Below, piece by piece: positions 36,852 to 46,071 of a stretch of DNA of 64,000 bases. The notes under the pieces are model-generated. The model ran no database searches, had not been told where the DNA came from, and saw only the letters and a program-made list of their open reading frames with translations. Each line of letters opens with the position of its first letter. The stretch's first letter is position 1. The position numbers and the translations under genes were made by a program. Source of the DNA: Azospirillum ramasamyi. Its GTDB lineage: Bacteria > Pseudomonadota > Alphaproteobacteria > Azospirillales > Azospirillaceae. The DNA lies in the NCBI RefSeq assembly GCF_003233655.1, contig NZ_CP029829.1, positions 2,242,978-2,306,977 on the forward strand, read 5' to 3'.

Positions 36852-36890
36852 AAGGGCCGGCACCCTTGCGGGGCCGGCCCTTATCCTTAC
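36852..36890 (+). terminator. Terminator after the molbindin gene
   Basis: The arms aagggccgg (36852-36860) and ccggccctt (36874-36882) form a nine-pair stem 41 bases after the stop, followed by atcctta. The convergent aminotransferase gene ends at 36912. Confidence 0.65.
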
Positions 36891-36911
36891 TCGGTCACCG
36901 CGGCGGTGCGG

Positions 36912-38526
<1,615 letters not shown>

Positions 38527-38955
38527 GTGTTTTCCCGTATCGTGCTTGCGGCGTCCGCCGCGCTGATGCTGACCGGCGGCGCCGCTTTCGCCCAGGACGT
38601 GATCCAGATCCGCAAGGCCGGGTTCGAGGACTACAAGAAGGCGATGGGCGAGATCAAGGACGCGGTCGGCAAGGGCGATCTGGCCGCCGTCGGCCCGGTG
38701 GCCGACCGCATCGACGCCTTCGCCGAAAAGATCCCCAGCCTGTTCCCGCCGGGTTCCGACAAGGGCCGGACCGCGGCCAAGGAAGTCATCTGGGCGAATT
38801 TCCCTGACTTCACCGCCAAGGCGCAGGACACGCAGAACGCAGCCAAGGCGCTGAAGGTCGCCGCCGCTTCGGGCGACAAGGCCGCGACGGGCAAGGCGTT
38901 CGGCGCCATGGCCGACACCTGCAAGGCCTGCCACCAGCGCTACCGCTCCGAATAA
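38527..38955 (+). CDS. Cytochrome c'
   Basis: The 142-residue periplasmic protein has a signal peptide cleaved after AAFA (residue 22) and a four-helix-bundle cytochrome c' fold. The C-terminal haem site is CKACH (132-136), where His136 is the proximal ligand. Cytochromes c' are five-coordinate and bind NO or CO, protecting against nitrosative stress. The start is GTG 38527, with AAGGGAT upstream. It has its own promoter and a strong bidirectional terminator. Downstream and convergent lie a di-haem peroxidase and a cytochrome b561, so this is a small haem-protein cluster. Confidence 0.93.
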   Translation: MFSRIVLAASAALMLTGGAAFAQDVIQIRKAGFEDYKKAMGEIKDAVGKGDLAAVGPVADRIDAFAEKIPSLFPPGSDKGRTAAKEVIWANFPDFTAKAQDTQNAAKALKVAAASGDKAATGKAFGAMADTCKACHQRYRSE

Positions 38956-38993
38956 GCGGCAGTTCCGACGGCGGTCCGCCTGACGAGAAAAAA

Positions 38994-39030
38994 GGCCCTT
39001 CCCCACCGGTGTGGGGAAGGGCCATTTTCT
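38994..39030. terminator. Bidirectional terminator
   Basis: Thirteen-base arms, ggcccttccccac (38994-39006) and gtggggaagggcc (39011-39023), close on the loop CGGT. The plus strand continues attttctt, and the minus strand continues TTTTTTCTCG. It serves both the cytochrome c' gene and the convergent peroxidase gene. Confidence 0.88.
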
Positions 39031-39052
39031 TACCGGATCCCTGCCAGAACCC

Positions 39053-40156
39053 TTACTTGAACACGGGCTGCGGCGTGGTCGGCGTGCTGGGCGGCAGCAG
39101 CGGGTATTCGACGCGCGGCTGCTGGCCGGTCAGCGTCTCCAGGAAGGCGGTGATCTTGTCGATCTCCTGCTCGGACAGGGTGGCGCCGAGCTGGCTCGAC
39201 CCCATCACCGCCACCGCCTGGCGCAGATCCCACACCTTGCCGGAATGGAAATAGGGGGCGGTCAGCGTGACGTTGCGCAGGGTGGGCGAACGGAAGACAT
39301 ATTCGTCGTCGGCGGTCTTGGTGACGGCGAAGCGGCCCTTGTCGCCCGGCGGCAGGATCTCCGCGCCCGGCCGGGTCACGACGCCGAACGGGAAGTAGTC
39401 GTGGCCGCCGACGTTGACGCCGTTGTGGCAGCCGGCGCAGCCCTTGTCGATGAACAGCTCCAGCCCGGCCTTCTGCGTGTCGGTCAGCGCATCGGCCTTG
39501 CCCTCCAGATACTGGTCGAACGGAGCCGCCGGGGTGGTCAGCGTCGCTTCGAAGGCTTCGATCGCCATGGCGACGTTGTCGAAGGTCAACGGTTCCTTCT
39601 CGTTCGGGAAGGCGTCGGCGAACTTGGCCTTGTAGGCGGGCATGCTGTTCAGCACCGCCAGCACGCGGTCGGGCGTGCTGTTCATCTCCACGCCGGCCTG
39701 GATCGGACCCTTGGCCTGGGCCTTCAGATCCTCGGCCCGGCCGTCCCAGAACTGGGCGACGTTCAGCACGGCGTTCAGAACGGTCGGCGCGTTGCGCGGC
39801 CCCTTCTGCCAGCCGTGGCCGACCGAGGTCTCCAGCCCGTCGACGCCGCCCAGCCCCAGGTTATGGCAGCTGTTGCACGAGAAGATGCCGCTCGCCGACA
39901 GGCGCGGATCGAAGTACAGCATCTTGCCGAGTTCGATCTTCTCGCGCGTGACGGCGTTGCCATGGATCGCCGGCAGGTTGGCGGGCAGCGGCTTGAACAG
40001 TTCGCGCGCACGGTTCATCAGGGCGTCGCCGGATGCGGGCGGATCGGCGGCCTGTGACGTACCGGCGGTCGCGGCAAGGATGCCCAGGGTGGCGGCGGTC
40101 GCGATCAGCAGACCTTTCAGCGCCGAGGCCGGGCGATGTCCGGATTGTGCGTGCAT
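39053..40156 (-). CDS. Di-haem cytochrome c peroxidase / MauG family protein
   Basis: The 367-residue exported protein has a hydrophobic signal (about 13-36) and two c-type haem sites, CNSCH (94-98) and CAGCH (240-244), with the CcpA/MauG family segment GHGWQKGPRNAPTVLNA (about 114-130) between them. It would reduce hydrogen peroxide in the periplasm with electrons from a small cytochrome, or oxidise a protein partner as MauG does. ATG 40156 is chosen as the start of the signal peptide, with GGGGGGA upstream. The 229-base gap upstream contains TTGGCTCGGATCAA, only a partial FNR-type site. Confidence 0.92.
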   Translation of the reverse strand: MHAQSGHRPASALKGLLIATAATLGILAATAGTSQAADPPASGDALMNRARELFKPLPANLPAIHGNAVTREKIELGKMLYFDPRLSASGIFSCNSCHNLGLGGVDGLETSVGHGWQKGPRNAPTVLNAVLNVAQFWDGRAEDLKAQAKGPIQAGVEMNSTPDRVLAVLNSMPAYKAKFADAFPNEKEPLTFDNVAMAIEAFEATLTTPAAPFDQYLEGKADALTDTQKAGLELFIDKGCAGCHNGVNVGGHDYFPFGVVTRPGAEILPPGDKGRFAVTKTADDEYVFRSPTLRNVTLTAPYFHSGKVWDLRQAVAVMGSSQLGATLSEQEIDKITAFLETLTGQQPRVEYPLLPPSTPTTPQPVFK

Positions 40157-40385
40157 GGCTGGTGTCCCCCCGCAGGGCCGACATTCCTCCACAACCTTCG
40201 GTTCAACCAGGCAAAGGTCAATCGATCCCGGAAGTCGGCCTGCGTGCTTGGTTCGTTGACGTTTGGCTCGGATCAATCTGGAGTCATTCTAGACAACCAG
40301 GCGTCCAGACACATACGACGAGTTGTCGCACACAACCAATGACATATGTCAGCGCACCGGAAAGGCGCCCGGCGGAACGGCCGGG

Positions 40386-41084
40386 TCAGCCGGCGGCCCG
40401 CAGCACCATGAAGACCAGACCGGCCGACGCGGCCAGGATCGCCAGCGCCAGCGCCGCCGGAGCCCGCCGCGGCTCCGCCGCCGCGACATCGCCGGGCAGG
40501 CTCTTGCGGCCCGTCACCATCGGCCGGATCAGATTGTCCTTCTTGACCAGCAGGTAGAAGAACACGGCCGCCACATGCAGGCCGGTCAGCACGTAGATGC
40601 CGTCGGACAGCAGGCGGTGGACCGAGCTCAACGTCGACACCGTGGCGCCGGCGGCCAGCGGCACCAGAGGCCCGTCGACGAGGATGTCGTCGCTGGTGAA
40701 CAGGCCGCTCGTCGCCTGGACCAGCAGGATCAGCAGCAGCGCCACCACCATCAGCGCGCCCAGCGGGTTGTGGCCCAGGGTGAAGGCGGCTTCCCCGCCC
40801 GCCCGCGACCGCTTCAGATAATCCAGAATGGCGGCCGGCCCCTTCACGAAATCGGCAAAGCGCGCGGTCTGGCTGCCCACCACGCCCCAGGCCAGCCGGA
40901 AGAGCACGAGAATCAGAACTGTTTCACCCGCCAACATATGAACGGAAAGCATACCAAGCTCGGCCGACAGAAGCGCGACAGCCACCGCGGCGACCAGCGC
41001 CCAATGAAACAACCGTGTCGGCAGGTCCCAGACCCGAAGCACACGCCCATGTTTCTCCCGAGTCGCGGTATGACCACTTGCCAT
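40386..41084 (-). CDS. Cytochrome b561-family membrane protein
   Basis: The 232-residue protein has four hydrophobic helices with the histidines of the bacterial b561 family: in RLFHWALV, SVHMLAGE, VHRLLSDG and TGLHVAAVFF. VWDLPTRLFHW near the N-terminus is the family's typical opening. It would bind two haem b groups and pass electrons from quinol to a periplasmic cytochrome. ATG 41084 is chosen because AAGGATC lies upstream and the longer frame is not family-like. It lies 229 bases upstream of the peroxidase gene on the same strand, making a functional link plausible. Confidence 0.9.
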   Translation of the reverse strand: MASGHTATREKHGRVLRVWDLPTRLFHWALVAAVAVALLSAELGMLSVHMLAGETVLILVLFRLAWGVVGSQTARFADFVKGPAAILDYLKRSRAGGEAAFTLGHNPLGALMVVALLLILLVQATSGLFTSDDILVDGPLVPLAAGATVSTLSSVHRLLSDGIYVLTGLHVAAVFFYLLVKKDNLIRPMVTGRKSLPGDVAAAEPRRAPAALALAILAASAGLVFMVLRAAG

Positions 41085-41324
41085 CGCTCGATCCTTGCTG
41101 TGTTCAGCCGTATTTTCGGCGCCTGTCATCTGCGGCAAAGGGCCGGAATCTTTGTCCTGATCCTGGAAATGCCGCAGTCCCGTGGTGGCATCGGTCGATT
41201 GGGCTGTCAACAGGCTTGAAGCACCGCCCGGCCGGCGGATATGAGAATGCGACGCATCAGCCGGCCTGCCGGCGCAAAGACAGCCGTAACTCCCCCTTCA
41301 CATCCGGTTACAAGGACAAAGGCC

Positions 41325-41561
41325 ATGCCCGACAAACAGCTCCTCCACCTCGTGTTCGGCGGCGAACTCGTGCGGCCGGACACGGATCAGTTCGTCGATC
41401 CGTCGAAGCTGCACATCGTCGGCATCTTCCCGAGCTACGAGGAAGCCTACAAGGCATGGCGCGGCGCCACCGGCCAGACCATCGACGACGCCCACACCCG
41501 CTACTACATCGTCCACCTGCACCGCTTCCTCGACCCGGCGGCGGGCGATCACAAGCACTGA
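41325..41561 (+). CDS. DUF4170-family protein
   Basis: This 78-residue cytosolic protein has the DUF4170 pattern of alphaproteobacteria: HLVFGGELVRPDT, VGIFPSYEEAYKAWRGA, and ARTRYYIVHLHRFLDP-like ending (THTRYYIVHLHR here). The role of the family is not known. AAGGACAAAGG precedes ATG 41325. Two hairpins follow in the gap before the phosphoesterase gene, so the two genes are probably separate units. Confidence 0.85.
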   Translation: MPDKQLLHLVFGGELVRPDTDQFVDPSKLHIVGIFPSYEEAYKAWRGATGQTIDDAHTRYYIVHLHRFLDPAAGDHKH

Positions 41562-41631
41562 GACCGGCGGTCATTGATGATGACCGCTGGCATCCGTGCC
41601 GACCGGCATGGCGGCGGCCCATGCCGCCGAA

Positions 41632-41663
41632 GCTTTTGATCCTGGATGCTCAGGATCAAAAGC
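41632..41663. repeat. Perfect 13-bp hairpin between DUF4170 and phosphoesterase genes
   Basis: The arms gcttttgatcctg (41632-41644) and caggatcaaaagc (41651-41663) are exact complements with a six-base loop. A GC-rich palindromic patch around ggcatggcggcggcccatgcc lies just before. No T-tract follows. It may end the DUF4170 transcript or be a regulator site for the next gene. Confidence 0.5.
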
Positions 41664-41749
41664 CGCTGGTACAAGACCTTCAAGCCGGCGCGCGGCCGGC
41701 GGCCCCCCGTTGCGGGAACCGCCCGTGCCGCGCCGGCGTTGAGCGGTCG

Positions 41750-42283
41750 ATGACCGTCTATTTCACCTCCGACACCCATTTCGGCCATGGCGGCGCCCGC
41801 GGGCGCTTCCGCCGCCCCTTCGACTCCACGGCCGCGATGGACGCGGCGATGGAGGCCAACTGGAACGCCACCGTCGGCCCCGGCGACGAGGTCTGGCATC
41901 TCGGCGACTTCGCCCTGCACATGAGGCCGGACGCCATGGCGGAGCTGCTCGGCCGGCTGAACGGCGCCAAGCATCTGGTCGCCGGCAACAATGACGGCCC
42001 GGCCACGCTTGCGCTGCCCGGCTGGGCCAGCGTGCAGCATTACGCCGAACTGACGCTGGACGGCGTCGATCTGGTGATGTGCCATTACGCCTTCCGTACC
42101 TGGAACGGCATGCACCGCAGGGCGCTGAACCTGCACGGCCACAGCCACGGCCAGTTGAAGCCGCAGCCGCGGCAGATCGATGTCGGCGTCGATGTCTGGA
42201 ATTTCCGCCCGGTGACCCTGGTCGAGCTGACCGTCCCGCGCCAGCGGCGGAAGACGGCGCCCGAAGGCGAAACGCCGCCCTGA
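41750..42283 (+). CDS. Calcineurin-like metallophosphoesterase
   Basis: The 177-residue protein carries the ordered metal-ligand motifs of the superfamily: SDTHFGHGG (7-15), WHLGDFAL (about 48-55), GNND in place of the usual GNHD (about 81-84), CHYAF and HGHSHG. It belongs to the small phosphoesterase group that includes bacterial YfcE-like and phage-encoded forms. The substrate is unknown, but phosphodiesters or nucleotides are usual. The upstream ribosome-binding site is weak. The gene converges with the GGDEF-EAL gene and ends one base from it. Confidence 0.88.
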   Translation: MTVYFTSDTHFGHGGARGRFRRPFDSTAAMDAAMEANWNATVGPGDEVWHLGDFALHMRPDAMAELLGRLNGAKHLVAGNNDGPATLALPGWASVQHYAELTLDGVDLVMCHYAFRTWNGMHRRALNLHGHSHGQLKPQPRQIDVGVDVWNFRPVTLVELTVPRQRRKTAPEGETPP

Positions 42284-44653
42284 TTACGCCGTCTTGCGCA
42301 GCCGCTCGGTCAGCAGGCCGCGGGCGGCGTCCGCCGGCACCGGGCGGCCGGTCAGCCAGCCCTGGACCTGGGTGCAGTTGTGGTGGCGCAGGAAATTGGC
42401 CTGCTCGGTCTTCTCCACCCCTTCGGCCACCACATGCAGGCCCAGCATGTCGGCCATGGCGATGATGGTGGACACGATGCCGGCGTCCTCGCGCTCGTTC
42501 GGCACGCCGTTGATGAAGGACCGGTCGATCTTCAGCGTGGTGATCGGCAGCCGCTTCAGATAGCTCAGCGACGAATGGCCGGTGCCGAAATCGTCCACCG
42601 CCACCCGGATGCCCATCTCCTTCAGCGCCGCCAGCACGCTCAGCGCATGGTCGAGATCCTGCATCACCGCGCCCTCGGTGATCTCCAGCTCGATCAGGCC
42701 GGGCGGCAGGCCGTGGCTGTCGATGATGCGGCGGAAATCCTCGGCGCTGCGGTTGCGCAGATGCTTGGGCGAGATGTTGACGGCGACCGGCACCGGCTTC
42801 ATGCCCGCATCCAGCCACTCGCGCATCTGCCGGCAGGCCTCGTCCAGCACCCAGTCGCCGAGCGGAACGATGAAGCCGGTCTCCTCCGCCACGGGAATGA
42901 ACTCGCCGGGCGGGATCATCATTTCCCTCTCCCCCCCCTGCCCCGGCTTTTCCCACCGCAGCAGCGCCTCGAACCCCTCCAGCGAGAAGTCGATCAGCGA
43001 CACCTTGGGCTGGTAGTGCAGGCGGAACTGCTTCAGCGCCAGCGCCGCGCGCAGGTCGCCGTCCAGCGCCAGCTGGCGCCGCGCCTGCTCGGCCAGCTCG
43101 GGGCGGAAGAAGGCATGGCGGCGCCCGCCCATCCGCTTGGCGGCGTAGAGCGCCGTCTCGGCGGCGCGCAGCAACGCCTGCGGGTCCATCGGCTCCACCG
43201 CCGCGCCGCAGCCCGCCATCCCCGCCAGATCGTCGGGGTAGACGGCGATGCCCACCGCCGGGCGGACATAATGCTCGCAACCCGGCAGGGTGACGGGGGC
43301 GTCGAACGATTCGAGGATGCGGGCGGCAACGTCCGCGGCCTCCTTGGCCCCGCGGATATCCTCGAGAATGACGGCGAAATCGTCGGTGCCGATGCGGCCG
43401 ACCGGATCGTCCGGGCGGACGGCGGCGGCGATCCGCCGCGCCACCTCCTGCAGCAGCGCATCGCCGGCCTGATGGCCCAGCGTGTCGGTGATCAGCTTGA
43501 AACGCGACAGGTCCAGGCACAGCACGGCGAAGGGCCGGCGGATGCGATGGCTGCGTTCCACCGCCTCCTCCAGCAGCGTCTCGATCATCGCCCGGTTGGG
43601 CAGGCCGGTCAGCCGGTCGCGGGTGGCCAGCCGCATCAGCTCGCGTTCGTGGCGCAGCCGGGCGGTCACGTCGGCCAGCGCGCAGACGAAGCCGCGCCGC
43701 CCCCGCACCACCAGCGGTGAAACGCTGAGCGAGGCGTCGATGCGGTCGCCGCCTCCGGGCCGCTCGATCCCCAGCGCCTGCTCCCGCACCGGCGCCGCCC
43801 CCTCCGCCTCGGCGGCAATGCCGGCCAGCAGGGAATCGACCCGCGCGCGGTCGGGGACGGCGAACAGGCTCGACAGCGCACGACCGCGCAGCTCTGCGGC
43901 GGGAACGCCGAACAGGGCGGCGGCGGCGGGGTTGTGCTCCTCGATCCTGCCGCGGGAATCGACCAGCAGGATCGCCTCGCTGACATTGTTCATGATGCCG
44001 GCCAGCCGCTCGTCCCGCTCGATCAGGGCGATGGCGGCGCGGCGGAAGAACTCCATCGCGCGGGCCATCGCGCCGAACTCGTCGCGGCGCTCGCAGCCGG
44101 GAATGTCGATGTCGGTCCGCCCCTCCGTCAGCAGGCGCATCCGGTCGGACAGCACTTCCAGCGGCCCGACGACATGCTGCGACAGGAACCGCGATCCGGG
44201 CCAGCTCAGCACCAGCAGCACCGCCAGGAACAGCAGGAAACCCGACGCCTCCACCAGGAAGGCGCGGTCGAGATCGCCGACGTCGCCGGCGGCGGCGATG
44301 GCCCATCCCCAGGGTTCGAACCGGCCTTCGGCCGTCACGGAGCGATCCATCGGCGGCCAGCCGGGCGGGACGACGCCGTCGGTGAAGATCGTCAGATGGA
44401 AAGGCTTGGCGGCCAGCGCCCGCAGGGCCGTCAGCGCCCGCGCGCGCGCCTCCTCCGCCGAGATGGCGCCCGACGCCGCCGAGCGGTCCAGGTCGCGCAT
44501 GAGCCCGCCCGCCGATTCCACCAGCGCGGACGCGACCTGCTCCCGCTCCGCGATCATGCCCTGGCGCAGCAGATAGAGCGCGGGGATCGCCGCCATCAGG
44601 CAGCCGATCACGCCGATCCAGGTCAGCCAGCGAATCTTGCGGCGCAGCGTCAT
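42284..44653 (-). CDS. Membrane sensor with HAMP, PAS, degenerate GGDEF and EAL domains
   Basis: The 789-residue protein has helices at about 9-28 and 133-151 around a short periplasmic domain, then HAMP (about 152-205), PAS (about 210-330), GGDEF (340-510) and EAL (530-785). The cyclase signature reads GTDDF (422-426) instead of GGDEF. The EAL domain keeps EGFEALLRW (559-567, with E562-A-L), NIS, the metal-binding DDFGTG (687-692) and EGVE (744-747). It is therefore probably a c-di-GMP phosphodiesterase whose GGDEF domain may only bind GTP. The gene is isolated, with an AT-rich promoter region upstream. Confidence 0.93.
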   Translation of the reverse strand: MTLRRKIRWLTWIGVIGCLMAAIPALYLLRQGMIAEREQVASALVESAGGLMRDLDRSAASGAISAEEARARALTALRALAAKPFHLTIFTDGVVPPGWPPMDRSVTAEGRFEPWGWAIAAAGDVGDLDRAFLVEASGFLLFLAVLLVLSWPGSRFLSQHVVGPLEVLSDRMRLLTEGRTDIDIPGCERRDEFGAMARAMEFFRRAAIALIERDERLAGIMNNVSEAILLVDSRGRIEEHNPAAAALFGVPAAELRGRALSSLFAVPDRARVDSLLAGIAAEAEGAAPVREQALGIERPGGGDRIDASLSVSPLVVRGRRGFVCALADVTARLRHERELMRLATRDRLTGLPNRAMIETLLEEAVERSHRIRRPFAVLCLDLSRFKLITDTLGHQAGDALLQEVARRIAAAVRPDDPVGRIGTDDFAVILEDIRGAKEAADVAARILESFDAPVTLPGCEHYVRPAVGIAVYPDDLAGMAGCGAAVEPMDPQALLRAAETALYAAKRMGGRRHAFFRPELAEQARRQLALDGDLRAALALKQFRLHYQPKVSLIDFSLEGFEALLRWEKPGQGGEREMMIPPGEFIPVAEETGFIVPLGDWVLDEACRQMREWLDAGMKPVPVAVNISPKHLRNRSAEDFRRIIDSHGLPPGLIELEITEGAVMQDLDHALSVLAALKEMGIRVAVDDFGTGHSSLSYLKRLPITTLKIDRSFINGVPNEREDAGIVSTIIAMADMLGLHVVAEGVEKTEQANFLRHHNCTQVQGWLTGRPVPADAARGLLTERLRKTA

Positions 44654-44951
44654 CGTGCCTGGCGTCGATCTCTTGTCCGTTCGGTTAACGGACGGTTAGA
44701 CATTTGGGGAAAGTGACGGCTTCATTTCAATCACGCAATGTAATTTTTTCTTCGTATGCGCAATAGAAAACTGTCCGATCTCTACGAAGGTTGTAGGCTG
44801 CGACGCTTTGCCCCACGGGCAGCATTATTACCGAGCATCGCCGACGATGTTTCAACCGGACTTGCCCGGCCGCCCCCGCGAAGGCGGCAAGACGGCCGGG
44901 CAATAGGCGATCGGCCTTGACGGTCAGGGCCTTACCGCTCCGATCCTCGGC
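44654..44951. other. Gap upstream of the GGDEF-EAL gene, with hairpin
   Basis: No gene is seen. The part near 44700-44790 is AT-rich (taattttttcttc) and likely holds the GGDEF-EAL promoter. The arms ttgcccggccg (44862-44872) and cggccgggcaa (44893-44903) form an 11-pair hairpin 48 bases after the scaffold-protein stop on the minus strand, a possible end of the phage-like operon. It lacks a T-tract. Confidence 0.55.
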
Positions 44952-45746
44952 TCACCCCTGGCTGGGATAGAGCCGCTGGAAGCCTTCGGTGACACGGGCG
45001 ATCACCGCCGGGTCGCGGTCGCGCCAATAGCGGGGGTCGCGCATCAGGGTGCGCAGCTCCGACTCGCCGTCCCCGCCGCCGGGGCGGGTTCCCGCCATCG
45101 ACAGGGCGGACGGCTCGCTGCCGGTCATCATCGAATAGAGCGCCATGACACCTTCATAGGAGGTCGCCAGCCCTTCGACCGCAGCCGGCGGCAAGGTCTT
45201 GCCGGCCCAGGCCAGCAGTTGCCGCGACACCTCGCGCCAGCGCTCCTCGCCGCCGAACCGGGCGACCAGCCGTTCGACCTCCCGCTCCGCCTGGAACTCG
45301 GCGGCGACGCCCTGGATCAGCGGGACCATCCGCTCGGCGGCGAGGTCGTAGAGAAGCTGGGCCTGCGCCGGGGTATAGCCGGCCTCGAACAGGCGGCCGT
45401 TGATCTCTGGATCCGGCTGGAACAGGCCATGGTCGCAGGCGATGCAATAGCCCTCCGCCGACTCCGGCGCACCCAGCAGACGGCGAAGCTGCGCCGGATC
45501 GATGCCGGCCGGATCGAAGGGAGCGGGGTCGGCCGGCTGGGGTTGGGCCTGGGATTGGGAAAGCCGGCGCTCCAGCTCCAGATAGGACTTCAGCAGCGCC
45601 TCGACGCGCAGCGCGCCGGTCTTGGGATCGCGGAACTTCTCGGGAATCGGCAGCGCCGGGGCCGGGGCCGGATCCGTGGCGGGGGCGGGGGCGGGGGCGG
45701 GGGCGGGGGCGGCGGACTCGGTCAGCAGAGTGTCGGCCATCATCAA
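44952..45746 (-). CDS. Podovirus-like capsid assembly (scaffolding) protein
   Basis: The 264-residue protein starts with a low-complexity Ala-Pro run (12-31), then a conserved IPEKFRDPKTGALRVEALLKSY segment, an acidic helical middle and the ending MRDPRYWRDRDPAVIARV. The last two features are typical of T7-type head scaffold proteins of podoviruses and related prophages, where the protein guides capsid assembly and is absent from the mature head. It is the last gene of the minus-strand phage-like run, with no major capsid gene after it. The Ala-Pro run is encoded by a GC-rich hexanucleotide repeat (45679-45711). Assignment is by motif recall. Confidence 0.75.
   Translation of the reverse strand: MMMADTLLTESAAPAPAPAPAPATDPAPAPALPIPEKFRDPKTGALRVEALLKSYLELERRLSQSQAQPQPADPAPFDPAGIDPAQLRRLLGAPESAEGYCIACDHGLFQPDPEINGRLFEAGYTPAQAQLLYDLAAERMVPLIQGVAAEFQAEREVERLVARFGGEERWREVSRQLLAWAGKTLPPAAVEGLATSYEGVMALYSMMTGSEPSALSMAGTRPGGGDGESELRTLMRDPRYWRDRDPAVIARVTEGFQRLYPSQG
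45679..45711. repeat. Hexanucleotide microsatellite in the scaffold gene
   Basis: About five tandem copies of gggggc encode the Ala-Pro run near the N-terminus of the scaffold-like protein. The 6-base unit keeps the frame, so copy-number change would only alter linker length. Confidence 0.7.
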
Positions 45747-45786
45747 CTCCTGCAGGATGGTGATAAGGGAAAGGAGATGCCGCCGG

Positions 45787-46071
45787 TCATCCCGCCCGTC
45801 CGCGCGCGACCAGCGCCAGGATGGTGGCGACCAGCTGGCGCTGTCCTTCGAGGTGGCGCAGAGCCGCCTCCGGCGCGTCGGGTCCGAGCGCGCGGTCGAG
45901 CGTCATCGCCCGCAGCACCGCCAGCACCCGCGCGCCGTCGCCACCGGCGAAACAGCGGGCAAAGCTGGGCGCCGGATCGCGTTCGGCCGCCGCGGCGGGG
46001 TTCGGATCCGCCGGGGACGGCGCCTCCAGCCAATCCCAGCCGGCCCGTTCGGCCATCGGCGGCTCAGTCAT
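45787..46071 (-). CDS. Bbp19-like phage protein
   Basis: The 94-residue protein matches the Bbp19 pattern from podoviruses: FARCFAGGDGARVLAVLRAM (about 32-51), then a linker and LRHLEGQRQLVATILALV (about 73-90). Family members are small proteins encoded between portal and scaffold genes, of unsettled function. ATG 46071 overlaps the portal stop by eight bases, giving translational coupling. Three further in-frame ATGs lie 15, 30 and 45 bases upstream inside a repeat that also encodes the portal C-terminus. Confidence 0.75.
   Translation of the reverse strand: MTEPPMAERAGWDWLEAPSPADPNPAAAAERDPAPSFARCFAGGDGARVLAVLRAMTLDRALGPDAPEAALRHLEGQRQLVATILALVARGRAG

Noticed and set aside
40263..40276. 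TTGGCTCGGATCAA upstream of the di-haem peroxidase as an FNR site
   Set aside because: Only one half-site is correct; two mismatches in the other half make it too weak to list.
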